Assembly: GCA_945948915.1 (NCBI GenBank)
Contig: CAMFCQ010000003.1
Coordinates: forward strand, 1 to 64,000
DNA from: an uncultured Clostridia bacterium
GTDB taxonomy: Bacteria > Bacillota > Clostridia > Christensenellales > Aristaeellaceae
DNA: 64,000 nt
Direction: 5' to 3'
Under the pieces are notes generated by a model. It had not been told where the DNA came from and did not search any database. It worked only from the letters and a program-made list of their open reading frames with translations. This document shows positions 16,327-24,772 of this stretch, piece after piece; positions within the stretch are counted from its first letter, which is position 1, and the number at the start of each line of letters is the position of its first letter. Both the position numbers and the translations under genes were made by a program.

Positions 16327-17856
16327 TCAAATTTCGTTCAGCGTCAATCCATGTTCCGTGAGCTGTGCCTCCCGCGTGCACACCGCCTTCATGAACCTTT
16401 CGTCGTGCGAGACGGCGATGATGCAGCCGGGATACGACGCAAACAGCGTGCGCACCACCGGGCCGGACAGCGGCGAGAGGTTGCGGGTTGGCTCGTCCAG
16501 CAGCAGCACATTCGCGCCGGAGGCCGCCATCATCAGGAACATGAGCTTGGCCTTCTGCCCGCCGGAGAGCCCGCGGCAGGGATGATTCATCTCCTCGCCG
16601 GTGAACTTCATGGAGCCCAGCGCGACGGTGTTTCTGACCTGCTCCTCCTTGTCGCCCGTCCGCTCCAGCAGCTCAAGCGGCGTCCTGTCCATGTCGAGCA
16701 GATCGCCCGGGTCCTGCGGCATGTAGAAGACGCGCAGGTCTTCTCTCTTTTTAAGCTGATCGCGGATGACGCGCAGCAGCGTGGATTTGCCCACACCGTT
16801 CCGCCCGGTGATGCATACCTTATCCACAGCGCGCACGCAGATGTGGATATCCTGGGCGAGCGTCCTGTCTTCGATGCACAGCCGGTCAAGGTGCAGGTCG
16901 AGCACCACCTTGGTTGGCGGCAGCGGCGGGCAGGTCAGCCTGGCGAAGATCGCCTCCTCGCTTTCGGGCATGGCGGTCATCTCCTGGGCCTCGCGCTCAA
17001 AGCGCCTGCCCATGGACAGCACGGTGTGCATCTTCTTCTTGAGCAGGCGCGCTGTGCCGGGGTCCTGGCGGGAGACGGCGTTCTGCTCGTGCTCCACGCG
17101 GGCACGGATCTGCTCGTACCGGCGCATCTTCTTGTCATGCTCCTCACGCTCCTTGCGGGCGACCTGCGCCTGATGGGCAAACAGGTCCGCGCGGGCCTGC
17201 ACAAATTCCCCGTATCCCTGCCGGCACACGCTCACGCGCGGCACCTGCCGCCTGCGCAGCCGCTCGATGAGCACCACGCCCGTGGCGGCCTGCTCAAGCA
17301 GCGCCTCGTCGTGGGAGACGAACAGCACCGCCAGGCCGCAGCTGCACAGAAAGTCCGACAGAAAGCGCACGGTTTCGCCGTCCAAGTCGTTGCTCGGCTC
17401 ATCCAGCAGCAGCAGCTCCGGCTCGTCCATGAGCAATCGCGCCAGCTGCAGCTTCACGCGCTCGCCGCCGGAGAAGGTATCCATGCGCTGCTCGCTGTAG
17501 AACACGTCCGCGCTCAGGCGCAGCCTGGCGGCCAGAGAGCCCAGCTGGGCGGGCGTCTGATCGTAGAAGCGCTCATGCCCGCAGAAGTACGCGTAGGCGC
17601 TCAGGCCGCGGTCCCCTTCGGGCAGCTCCTGCGGCAGATAGCCCGTGCGGAACGTGTTGACGATCCTGCCATGTACCTCCAGATAGGCGTGGATGGATTC
17701 GTCTCCGAGGATCGCGCGCAGCAGCGAGGATTTTCCGTTGCCCTCCTCGCCGATGAGCGCCAGCCGCTCGCCGGGCTTTATGGCAAAGGAGAGGTCTTCG
17801 ATGAGGTTCACCAGGTCTTTTTTGTGGGTGAGCGTCAGATTCTGTATGGTCAGCAT
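16327..17856 (-). CDS. ABC-F family ATPase, candidate ribosome-protection antibiotic resistance protein
   Basis: A 509-aa soluble protein with two ATPase domains and no membrane segment. First domain: Walker A GEEGNGKSS, signature FSGGERVKLQLA, Walker B LLLLDEPSNDLD. Second: GRNGVGKST, LSGGQKAKL, VLLLDEPTRNLS. The charged linker between them (about residues 215-310, many EREE/RRYEQIR repeats) is the part that reaches into the ribosome in resistance-type ABC-F proteins. ATG 17856 has CAGGGAG upstream. It is preceded by a 220-base leader with a strong promoter, a three-codon ORF and an intrinsic terminator, the layout of an antibiotic-induced attenuator. Confidence 0.9.
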   Translation of the reverse strand: MLTIQNLTLTHKKDLVNLIEDLSFAIKPGERLALIGEEGNGKSSLLRAILGDESIHAYLEVHGRIVNTFRTGYLPQELPEGDRGLSAYAYFCGHERFYDQTPAQLGSLAARLRLSADVFYSEQRMDTFSGGERVKLQLARLLMDEPELLLLDEPSNDLDGETVRFLSDFLCSCGLAVLFVSHDEALLEQAATGVVLIERLRRRQVPRVSVCRQGYGEFVQARADLFAHQAQVARKEREEHDKKMRRYEQIRARVEHEQNAVSRQDPGTARLLKKKMHTVLSMGRRFEREAQEMTAMPESEEAIFARLTCPPLPPTKVVLDLHLDRLCIEDRTLAQDIHICVRAVDKVCITGRNGVGKSTLLRVIRDQLKKREDLRVFYMPQDPGDLLDMDRTPLELLERTGDKEEQVRNTVALGSMKFTGEEMNHPCRGLSGGQKAKLMFLMMAASGANVLLLDEPTRNLSPLSGPVVRTLFASYPGCIIAVSHDERFMKAVCTREAQLTEHGLTLNEI

Positions 17857-17873
17857 GCAATACTCCCTGATTG

Positions 17874-17941
17874 AAAAAAAGTCCGCCCCCGGCTGCTGCC
17901 GGAGACGGAACGCAAACACGCTGTCCGGTCAATGGGCGGAC
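17874..17941 (-). terminator. Leader attenuator (intrinsic terminator) of the ABC-F gene
   Basis: On the minus strand GTCCGCCC and GGGGCGGAC are the outer arms of a long hairpin, followed at once by seven T, all before the ribosome site. A competing pairing exists: GGAACGCA (in the leader near 17990-18000) with TGCGTTCC inside the terminator. Confidence 0.8.
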
Positions 17942-18032
17942 AGAACGAAGGCGCGCGATTTCATCCCGTGGCACAGCAAAGCAAGCCGCCTGCGTTCCCG
18001 CAGCCGGAGGCCATGTTTCACAAAAGACGAAA

Positions 18033-18044
18033 TCAGATGCGCAT
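18033..18044 (-). CDS. Three-codon leader ORF (Met-Arg-Ile-stop)
   Basis: ATG CGC ATC TGA lies about 30 nt after the predicted transcription start of the ABC-F leader and is preceded by GGGGTGAAG at ribosome-site distance. Very short leader ORFs that stall drug-bound ribosomes are known upstream of some ABC-F genes; the role here is inferred. Confidence 0.55.
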   Translation of the reverse strand: MRI

Positions 18045-18079
18045 GATCGATTCTTCACCCCACTGTTAAGTCTTGGTGT

Positions 18080-18108
18080 ATCATAGCACGAACGCCCATG
18101 CCTGTCAA
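18080..18108 (-). promoter_or_regulatory. Promoter of the ABC-F leader transcript
   Basis: On the minus strand TTGACA (18103-18108), 17-bp spacer, TATGAT (18080-18085). Confidence 0.85.
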
Positions 18109-18161
18109 CAGGCTCCGGATGAACGGAAATTTGTCCGATTGTGAACATTTGGTGAACGCCG

Positions 18162-18190
18162 TTGACATTGCCTGCATGGGGGACTATAAT
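18162..18190 (+). promoter_or_regulatory. Promoter of the marR-ABC exporter operon
   Basis: TTGACA (18162-18167), 17-bp spacer, TATAAT (18185-18190), a perfect consensus. The bases right after it, CACTCACAGTG, form a short palindrome that could be a MarR operator. It is back-to-back with the ABC-F promoter. Confidence 0.85.
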
Positions 18191-18330
18191 TCACTCACAG
18201 TGTTAGCAAACCGGCATACGTCATAGGCAGCCCAGGCGAAGCTTTGCAGATCCCGCAGCGCTGTGCCCGAGGCCGGAGCCTTGCTAAAGAATGGATAAAA
18301 CGAAGATACCGGATCAGAAGGAGGAAAACC

Positions 18331-18795
18331 TTGGATATCTATGTGAGCCTGGCCGAAGAACTGATGGAGGTATTCGACCGGAGAAAGCGGAGCATGCCGC
18401 ATGAGGAAATCAGCGCGTCCATGCGCGGCGAAATGGCCGTGCTGCGCCTGCTTGAAAGGGAAAACCGGGCGCTGACCGCCGGCGAGATCAGCCGCATGCT
18501 GAACATGACGACCTCCCGCATCGCCGCGGTGCTGGGCGCGCTGGACAAGAAGGCGCTGATCGTGCGCAGCACGGACGTGCAGGACAAGCGCCGCATTCAG
18601 GTGACGCTGACAGACAAGGGGCTGGCCATGTGCCAAAGAAAGAAGCAGGCCGCCCTCAAGAACATCAGCCATGCCCTTTCCCAGCTGGGCGAGCAGGACG
18701 CGAAGGATTTTGTGCGGCTGATGGGGCGCATGAGCGACATCCTTCCGCCCCCGCCGCCGCCCTGCGTGGATGATGAGGACGAAACCGAAGAGTGA
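18331..18795 (+). CDS. MarR family transcriptional regulator
   Basis: A 154-aa winged-helix regulator, probably repressing its own operon and releasing on drug binding. The core is ALTAGEISRMLNMTTSRIAA (helix-turn-helix) followed by the wing VRSTDVQDKRRIQVTLTDKG, both diagnostic of MarR. The C-terminus ends in a Pro and acidic tail. The start is TTG at 18331, chosen because AAGGAGG precedes it by six bases and no ATG is nearby. It is the first gene of an operon with the two ABC half-exporters, 22 bases from the next start. Confidence 0.88.
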   Translation: MDIYVSLAEELMEVFDRRKRSMPHEEISASMRGEMAVLRLLERENRALTAGEISRMLNMTTSRIAAVLGALDKKALIVRSTDVQDKRRIQVTLTDKGLAMCQRKKQAALKNISHALSQLGEQDAKDFVRLMGRMSDILPPPPPPCVDDEDETEE

Positions 18796-18817
18796 ACCAA
18801 AGGAGGAATTTCCTGAC

Positions 18818-20623
18818 ATGAACGACAAGCTGGCCACAGGTAAGCGCCTGGCCGGGCACATCGGGCAGTACAGGCGCGACGCGCTGCTCTCCCCGCTGTG
18901 CACCATCGGCTGCGTGATCCTGGAGATCCTGATCCCGTACCTGACCGCGTCGATCATCGACGACGGCATCGCCGCGGGCAACATGAGCCACGTTGCAAAA
19001 ACCGGCCTGCTGATGGCCGCCATGGCGCTGCTGGCCATGTGCTTCGGCGTGAAGGCCAATCAGCTCAGCGCGCGGGCGAGCACGGGCTTTGCCTGCAATC
19101 TGCGCCAGGCGATGTTTGAAAACATCCAGCGCTTTTCCTTTTCCAACATCGACCGGTTCTCCACCGCCGGCCTGGTCACGCGCCTGACCACGGACGTGAC
19201 CAACGTGCAGAACGCCTTCCAGATGATCCTGATGGTGTGCACGCGCGCGCCGGTGACGCTCATCGTCGCGCTGGTGATGGCGCTGTCCATCAACGCCAGA
19301 CTGTCGATGGTCTTCCTGGGCGTGATGGTGATTCTGGGCTTCGCGCTGTTCATCCTCATTCCGATGTCCATGCGCTACTTCAAGCAGATGTTCAGAAAGT
19401 ACGACGTGGTCAACGGCGCGATCAAGGAGAACGTCGGCGCCATCCGCGTGGTGAAGGCATTCGTCCGCGAGGACTATGAAAACAGCAAGTTCAGGAAGGC
19501 GGCGGAGGATCTGTACAGCAACTCCGTCTCCGCGGAGAAGATCATCTCCCTGAACATGCCGATCATGATGGGCTGCGTGTACGCCTGCATCCTGCTCATC
19601 AGCTGGTTCGGCGCGAAGATGATTGTGGGCGGCACGGGCCTGACCACCGGCCAGCTGACCAGCCTGCTCTCCTACATCATGAACATCCTCATGAGCCTGA
19701 TGATGATCTCCATGATCTTCGTGATGCTCAGCCAGTCCGTCGCCGCGGCGCAGCGCATCGAGGAGGTGCTTGACGAGCAGGCGGACATCGTCTCCCCGGA
19801 GGACGCCGTGAAGAAGGTCAACGACGGCTCCATCGACTTTGAGAACGTGGTCTTCTCCTACCGCAGGAGCGCGGGCGATCCGGTGCTGTCCGGCATCGAT
19901 CTGCACATCCGCTCCGGCGAGACCATCGGCGTCATCGGCGGCACGGGCTCCAGCAAATCCAGCCTCGTCAACCTGATTTCCCGCCTGTACGACGTGGACA
20001 GCGGCAGCGTGAAGGTCGGCGGCGTGGACGTGCGCCGCTACGACCTGGAGACGCTGCGCAGCGAGGTTTCTGTGGTGCTGCAGAAGAACGTGCTCTTCTC
20101 CGGCACGATCCTGGACAACCTGCGCTGGGGCGATGAAAGCGCCACCGAGGAGGAGTGCCGCGAAGCCTGCCGCCTGGCGTGCGCGGATGAATTCATCCAG
20201 AGCTTCCCGGAGGGTTACAACACGCGCATCGAGCGCGGCGGCGCGAACGTCTCCGGCGGCCAGAAGCAGCGCCTGTGCATTGCCCGCGCGCTGCTCAAAA
20301 AGCCCAAGGTGCTCATCCTGGACGACTCCACCAGCGCCGTGGACACCGCGACGGACGCGAAGATCCGCGCGGCCCTGCGCAGGCACATCCCCGGCACGAC
20401 CAAGATCATCATCGCCCAGCGCATCGCGTCCGTAGAGGACGCCGACCGCGTGCTGGTGATGGACGAGGGCCGCGTGGCGGCGTTTGATACGCCTGCCAAC
20501 CTGCTTGCGACCTGCCCGATCTATCAGGAGGTCTACAATAGCCAGGCGGGCGCCGGCAGCGGCGACTTTGACGAGGCGATGAAACGCGACAGCCGTCAGG
20601 CGAAGGGAGGTGCGCGCGCATGA
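18818..20623 (+). CDS. Heterodimeric ABC exporter, subunit 1 (degenerate ATPase site)
   Basis: A 601-aa half exporter with six membrane helices (about residues 20-310) and an ATPase domain. Walker A is GGTGSSKSS, the signature VSGGQKQR is intact, but Walker B reads ILDDST with Asp in place of the catalytic Glu, and the H-loop is AQRIAS with Gln in place of His. It matches the non-catalytic partner of asymmetric exporters such as TM287/288 and LmrCD. ATG 18818 follows AAAGGAGGA. Its stop overlaps the next start (ATGA), so the two subunits should be made in equal amounts. Confidence 0.9.
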   Translation: MNDKLATGKRLAGHIGQYRRDALLSPLCTIGCVILEILIPYLTASIIDDGIAAGNMSHVAKTGLLMAAMALLAMCFGVKANQLSARASTGFACNLRQAMFENIQRFSFSNIDRFSTAGLVTRLTTDVTNVQNAFQMILMVCTRAPVTLIVALVMALSINARLSMVFLGVMVILGFALFILIPMSMRYFKQMFRKYDVVNGAIKENVGAIRVVKAFVREDYENSKFRKAAEDLYSNSVSAEKIISLNMPIMMGCVYACILLISWFGAKMIVGGTGLTTGQLTSLLSYIMNILMSLMMISMIFVMLSQSVAAAQRIEEVLDEQADIVSPEDAVKKVNDGSIDFENVVFSYRRSAGDPVLSGIDLHIRSGETIGVIGGTGSSKSSLVNLISRLYDVDSGSVKVGGVDVRRYDLETLRSEVSVVLQKNVLFSGTILDNLRWGDESATEEECREACRLACADEFIQSFPEGYNTRIERGGANVSGGQKQRLCIARALLKKPKVLILDDSTSAVDTATDAKIRAALRRHIPGTTKIIIAQRIASVEDADRVLVMDEGRVAAFDTPANLLATCPIYQEVYNSQAGAGSGDFDEAMKRDSRQAKGGARA

Positions 20624-22536
20624 TGAAGGGACCGCATGGCCCGCACGGCCCGATGGGCGGCAGGCCCGGCGCCAAGAACCCCGGCAGGACGATGAAGCGC
20701 ATCCTCTCCGAGGTCATGAAGCGCTACAAGTTCCACTATCTGCTGGTACTTGTCTGCATCGTGGTCAGCGCGTTCGCGTCCGTGCGCGGCACGCTCTTTA
20801 CCCAGACGCTGATTGACGACTACATCCTGCCGATGACCGGCCAGGAAAACCCGGACTTTGCCCCGCTGGCCAGGGCCATCGGCGGCGTGGCGGTGATGTA
20901 CGCGCTGGGCGCGCTGGCCTCCTGGCTGCAGAACTACCTGATGATCTTCGTCACGCAGGGCACGCTCAGAAACCTGCGCCTCAAGCTCTATCAGAAGATG
21001 GAGCGCCTGCCGGTCAGGTACTTTGACACGCACGCCCACGGCGACATCATGAGCGTGTACACCAACGACATCGACACCCTGCGCCAGCTGATCTCCCAGT
21101 CGCTGACGCAGCTGATCTCCAGCGTGGTGACGATCGTCAGCGTGCTGACCTCCATGATCATCCTCAACGTGCCGCTTACGCTGATCACGCTGGTGATGGT
21201 CGCGCTGATGCTGCGCATCTCCATGGGCCGCATGAAGCAGTCCGGCGGCTACTTTGTCAGGCAGCAGCAGGATCTGGGCAGGGTGAATGGCTATATCGAG
21301 GAGATGATGGACGGCCAGAAGGTCGTCAAGGTCTTCTGCCACGAGGAGAAGGCCATCGAGGAGTTCAGCGCGCTCAACGAAAGCCTGCGCTCGAGCGCCT
21401 ACAACGCCCAGCGCATTTCCAGCACGATCATGCCGGTGAACATCGCCATCGGCAACCTGAGCTATGTGCTGTGCGCGATTGCCGGCGGTCTGCTGGCGAC
21501 GGGCGGCTATCTTGGTCTGACCATCGGCACGCTGGTCTCCTTCCTCACGCTCAACAAGAGCTTCAACCACCCGATCAACCAGGTGTCCCAGCAGGCGAAC
21601 GCCGTCGTCATGGCGCTGGCCGGCGCGGAGCGCGTGTTCGAGCTGCTGGACGAGGAGCCGGAGGCGGACAACGGCTACGTCACCCTGGTCAACGCCAGGC
21701 GCGGCGAGGACGGCAAGCTCATCGAGTGCGCCGAGCGCACGGGCTTGTGGGCATGGAAGCACACGCATCAGGCGACGGGCGAGACGGACTACGTCGAGCT
21801 CAAAGGTGACATCGTCATGGACGGCGTGGACTTTGGCTACACGGACGAGAAGATGGTGCTGCACGACGTGAAGCTCTACGCCACGCCGGGCCAGAAGATA
21901 GCGTTCGTCGGCTCCACCGGTGCGGGCAAGACGACCATCACCAACCTCATCAACCGCTTCTACGACATCCAGGACGGCAAGATCCGCTACGACGGCATCA
22001 ACATCACCAAGATCAAAAAGGACGACCTGCGCCGCTCCCTGGGCATCGTGCTGCAGGATACGCACCTGTTCACCGGTACGGTCATGGAGAATATCCGCTA
22101 CGGCCGTCTGGACGCGACGGATGAGGAGTGCATCGCCGCGGCGAAGCTGGCCAATGCGCACGGCTTCATCTCCCGCCTGCCGGAGGGCTACAACACCATG
22201 CTCACCGGCGACGGCGCGAACCTCTCCCAGGGTCAGCGCCAGCTGCTGGCCATCGCCCGCGCGGCGGTCGCCGATCCGCCGGTGCTGATCCTCGACGAGG
22301 CGACGTCCTCCATCGACACCCGCACCGAGGCGCTGGTGCAGGCGGGCATGGACAGCCTGATGAAGGGACGCACGACGTTCGTCATCGCGCACAGGCTCTC
22401 TACCGTCAAGAACAGCGACTGCATCATGGTGCTCGAGCAGGGCCGCATCATCGAGCGCGGCACGCATGACGAGCTCATCGCGCAGCACGGCAAGTATTAC
22501 CAGCTCTACACCGGCGATTTCGAGGAGAACGCGTAA
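20620..22536 (+). CDS. Heterodimeric ABC exporter, subunit 2 (catalytic ATPase site)
   Basis: A 638-aa half exporter paired with the preceding subunit. The N-terminal tail is rich in Gly, Pro and His (KGPHGPHGPMGG). Six membrane helices lie at about residues 40-340. The ATPase domain has Walker A GSTGAGKTT, Walker B ILDEATSSID and H-loop IAHRLST, all catalytic, whereas the signature is LSQGQRQ instead of LSGGQ. Thus the consensus site uses this Walker set and subunit 1's signature. ATG 20620 has GGGAGGTG upstream. A strong terminator follows. Substrate is probably a drug or lipid, judged from MarR control. Confidence 0.9.
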   Translation: MMKGPHGPHGPMGGRPGAKNPGRTMKRILSEVMKRYKFHYLLVLVCIVVSAFASVRGTLFTQTLIDDYILPMTGQENPDFAPLARAIGGVAVMYALGALASWLQNYLMIFVTQGTLRNLRLKLYQKMERLPVRYFDTHAHGDIMSVYTNDIDTLRQLISQSLTQLISSVVTIVSVLTSMIILNVPLTLITLVMVALMLRISMGRMKQSGGYFVRQQQDLGRVNGYIEEMMDGQKVVKVFCHEEKAIEEFSALNESLRSSAYNAQRISSTIMPVNIAIGNLSYVLCAIAGGLLATGGYLGLTIGTLVSFLTLNKSFNHPINQVSQQANAVVMALAGAERVFELLDEEPEADNGYVTLVNARRGEDGKLIECAERTGLWAWKHTHQATGETDYVELKGDIVMDGVDFGYTDEKMVLHDVKLYATPGQKIAFVGSTGAGKTTITNLINRFYDIQDGKIRYDGINITKIKKDDLRRSLGIVLQDTHLFTGTVMENIRYGRLDATDEECIAAAKLANAHGFISRLPEGYNTMLTGDGANLSQGQRQLLAIARAAVADPPVLILDEATSSIDTRTEALVQAGMDSLMKGRTTFVIAHRLSTVKNSDCIMVLEQGRIIERGTHDELIAQHGKYYQLYTGDFEENA

Positions 22537-22550
22537 AAACGAATATCAAA

Positions 22551-22585
22551 AAAGGAACGTTCTGTGCTGGAACGTTCCTTTTTGG
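22551..22585 (+). terminator. Terminator of the ABC exporter operon
   Basis: AAAGGAACGTTC and GAACGTTCCTTT around a seven-base loop, followed by T residues. Confidence 0.9.
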
Positions 22586-22590
22586 TTGGC

Positions 22591-22791
22591 TCATACTATT
22601 CTCAAATAGAAACGAGCTATAAGCGCGAAGCGAAGAAGGGGTCTGGGGACTGGTCCCCAGGCTAGGGGTTTGGGGGATGAAATCCCCCAACGTCTCCATA
22701 TCGCGAAGCGATCAAAGAAAAGCAGTCAGGGAGCGAAGCGTTACCTGACGGTCGGTTATTGCATGGCCGATTTTATTTGAGAGTAGTATCA
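22591..22791. mobile_element. 201-bp MITE-like element, copy 1
   Basis: The ends are inverted repeats: left TCATACTATTCTCAAATAG, right TTATTTGAGAGTAGTATCA. Inside are hairpins GGGGACTGGTCCCC, GGGGGATGAAATCCCCC and CGCGAAGCG. It differs from 34845-35045 at one base (T at 22752, C at 35006). There is no coding capacity, so movement would need a transposase elsewhere. Confidence 0.85.
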
Positions 22792-22915
22792 GGACTTCAT
22801 GCCGAATCCCTGCGTGCCTTTCTGATCTGATTGTGATATGCTGCCGGCGCAGGCAGATAGGTTTCTACGGGTGGTTCCTCCGCAACGGCGTACAGAAGCG
22901 GAGGAGGTGATGGAA

Positions 22916-22978
22916 ATGACGAATGTTGAGCTTCTCAGTATTCTGCTTTCCGTCGCAGGCTTGATTGTCGGTCAATAG
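22916..22978 (+). CDS. Small hydrophobic peptide, candidate type I toxin (holin-like)
   Basis: A 20-codon ORF (22 from the in-frame ATG at 22910) behind GGAGGAGGTG. Its peptide is short, with an acidic start, a hydrophobic stretch LLSILLSVAGLIVG and no basic tail. The setting matches the small holin-like toxins of Firmicutes: strong ribosome site, structured 3' region with GTGGAAGAACTCCAC and TAGGGAAGCGCCCTA hairpins, and a terminator at 23043. A possible antisense promoter lies at 23031-23059. It may be slightly truncated, since known members usually end in a charged tail. Confidence 0.5.
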   Translation: MTNVELLSILLSVAGLIVGQ

Positions 22979-23030
22979 ACAGGCCGTTGTGGAAGAACTC
23001 CACCTGTAGGGAAGCGCCCTATCTGCCTAC

Positions 23031-23059
23031 CTTGTACGCTATCCGCCCATCGCTGTCAA
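23031..23059 (-). promoter_or_regulatory. Possible promoter of an antisense antitoxin RNA
   Basis: On the minus strand TTGACA (23054-23059), 17-bp spacer, TACAAG (23031-23036). A transcript from here would overlap the 3' end of the toxin mRNA. Confidence 0.4.
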
Positions 23060-23082
23060 GTCAGGGATGGGCGGTCTTTTTG
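23043..23082 (+). terminator. Terminator of the small toxin transcript
   Basis: CCGCCCATC and GATGGGCGG pair, followed by TCTTTTT. Confidence 0.8.
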
Positions 23083-23098
23083 TGCTTCTTCATTCCTG

Positions 23099-23815
23099 TT
23101 ATTCCACCAGCAGGAAATCAAGCAGCTTCTCTTCATCCGCATTGAGCACAAGGCTCTCGTCAAAGCCGTACGCCTTCAGCATCTCCAGCGCTAGATCTAC
23201 CCGGCCTACCGCGCTGGGATCGTGCGCGTCGGAATCCACGACCACCGGCACGCGGTACTTCTCGCAGCACTCGAGCATCTTTTTGTAGTTCTCGCGGCTG
23301 TTCATCCTGAAGACCGGCTCCACCAGCGAGCTGTTGTTGACCTCCAGCGCCACGCCATAATCCCGTGCGCCCTTGCACAGCTCCTCGTAGTCAAGCGGCG
23401 TGCGGTCGTCGTCCGGATGGGTGATGAAGCGCAGCTTTGGGCTGCGCTTCATGCAGCCAATGACGTTTTTCGTGTTGCCCGCCGCGCCCGCATCCTGATA
23501 GCACATCAGGTGGATGCCCGCCGAGATGTAATCAAGATGCCGGATGTTGCGCTCGGGCAGGGAGAGCTGGCCGCCCTCCAGCACATTGACCTCGCTGCCG
23601 TGCAGCACGCGCACGCCGAAGAGCTCACGCGGCACGCAGCGCAGGTTGTTGAAATAGATTGGGTCGCAGGTGCCGGGAATGCCCGGGCCGTGCTCCGTGA
23701 TGCCCAGAATCCGCAGGCCGCGCTCCGCCGCAGCCTGGGCGTTTTCGCGAATGGTGCCGTATGCATGGCCGCTGGCCAGCGTGTGCGTGTGCAGATCGGC
23801 AATCAGCTTGATCAT
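23099..23815 (-). CDS. PHP domain phosphatase/phosphoesterase (YcdX-like)
   Basis: A 238-aa trinuclear-zinc phosphoesterase. Metal-binding motifs are visible in order: ADLHTHTLASGHAYGT, GITEHGPGIPG, GSEVNVL, then ITHPDD and DSDAHDP near the end. This set is that of the YcdX branch of PHP phosphatases; the physiological substrate of these is poorly defined. ATG 23815 has only a weak ribosome site (AAAGACAGG). It follows the serine dehydratase alpha gene on the same strand and could be the last gene of that transcript. Confidence 0.88.
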   Translation of the reverse strand: MIKLIADLHTHTLASGHAYGTIRENAQAAAERGLRILGITEHGPGIPGTCDPIYFNNLRCVPRELFGVRVLHGSEVNVLEGGQLSLPERNIRHLDYISAGIHLMCYQDAGAAGNTKNVIGCMKRSPKLRFITHPDDDRTPLDYEELCKGARDYGVALEVNNSSLVEPVFRMNSRENYKKMLECCEKYRVPVVVDSDAHDPSAVGRVDLALEMLKAYGFDESLVLNADEEKLLDFLLVE

Positions 23816-23837
23816 CAGAATCGCCTGTCTTTCAATT

Positions 23838-23885
23838 CATGATAGGAAATTGCGCAAGGAGCCGCGCGGCGGGCACAGCCCGCTG
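23838..23885. repeat. Short, diverged relative of the intercistronic repeat
   Basis: Shares AAATTGCGCAAG and the GCGGGCACAGCCCGC hairpin with 25638-25735, and lies just upstream of the PHP gene as the other copies lie upstream of their genes. Confidence 0.4.
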
Positions 23886-24758
23886 TTACGGTTCCGTGGA
23901 ATTCATCTTTTCGCTGACGGCCTGACCAAACGGCGTGGCCGCCATGCCGCCCAGGCCTGTCTCGCGCAGGGAAACGTCCATCTTGTCGCCGACCTCGCGC
24001 ATGGCGTCGATCACCTCGTCCGGCGGCACGGCGGAGCGAATGCCCGCCAGCGCCAGATCCGCGCTTGACATGGCGATCATCGCGCCGGCGGCGTTGCGCT
24101 TGACGCACGGAACCTCCACCAGCCCCGCGATGGGGTCGCACACCAGGCCCAGCAGGCTCTTGATCGCCATCGCCGCCGCGTGGCAGACCGCCTCTGCGCT
24201 GCCGCCGGCCAGATAGCACAGCGCCGCCGCGCCCATGGCGCTGGCCGTGCCGATCTCCGCCTGACAGCCGCCAGCCGCGCCCGCAATGGATGCCTTCTGC
24301 GCGATCACCTGCCCGATGGCGCCCGCCACATACATCGCGGGTACCATCTCTGTGTCGCTCAGGCCCTCGCGCTGCTGATACGGCAGCAGCACCGCCGGGA
24401 GCACGCCGCAGCTGCCTGCCGTCGGCGCGGCGACGATGCACTTCATGCACGCGTTGCTCTCGCCCATCTCCAGCGCCTGCGCCAGCACGCTGCCGATGTA
24501 TTCGCCGCAGATCGTCCGGCCGGACGACGCATAGGCGCGCATCCTCGCGCCGTCGCCGCCGACCATGCCGCTGTGCGAGCGAAGCCCCGCATCATAGCCC
24601 TCCTGCGCGCGGCGGATGGCACCGTAGAGCGCGGTCATCTGGGCAATGGACTCGCCGGGCGTGACGCCGCGGTCCACGCAGTCGCTGCGCACGATCACGT
24701 CGAAGAGGTCTTCATGCTTTCCGGCCTCTGTCAGCGCGGCAAGGGATTCAATCGCCAT
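23886..24758 (-). CDS. sdaAA: L-serine ammonia-lyase (serine dehydratase), iron-sulfur, alpha subunit
   Basis: Converts L-serine to pyruvate and ammonia together with the beta subunit. The 290-aa protein has the family motifs HSGMVGGDGARM, CMKCIVAAPTAGSCGVLP and AIGTASAMGAAALC-like core (here EIGTASAMGAAALCYLAGG), with conserved Cys residues that hold the 4Fe-4S cluster used as the Lewis acid. ATG 24758 has AGGAGGG upstream. It lies downstream of sdaAB on the same strand, separated by two tandem copies of a 95-bp repeat, an unusual arrangement for a two-subunit enzyme. Confidence 0.95.
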   Translation of the reverse strand: MAIESLAALTEAGKHEDLFDVIVRSDCVDRGVTPGESIAQMTALYGAIRRAQEGYDAGLRSHSGMVGGDGARMRAYASSGRTICGEYIGSVLAQALEMGESNACMKCIVAAPTAGSCGVLPAVLLPYQQREGLSDTEMVPAMYVAGAIGQVIAQKASIAGAAGGCQAEIGTASAMGAAALCYLAGGSAEAVCHAAAMAIKSLLGLVCDPIAGLVEVPCVKRNAAGAMIAMSSADLALAGIRSAVPPDEVIDAMREVGDKMDVSLRETGLGGMAATPFGQAVSEKMNSTEP

Positions 24759-24772
24759 CCTCAGCCCTCCTT

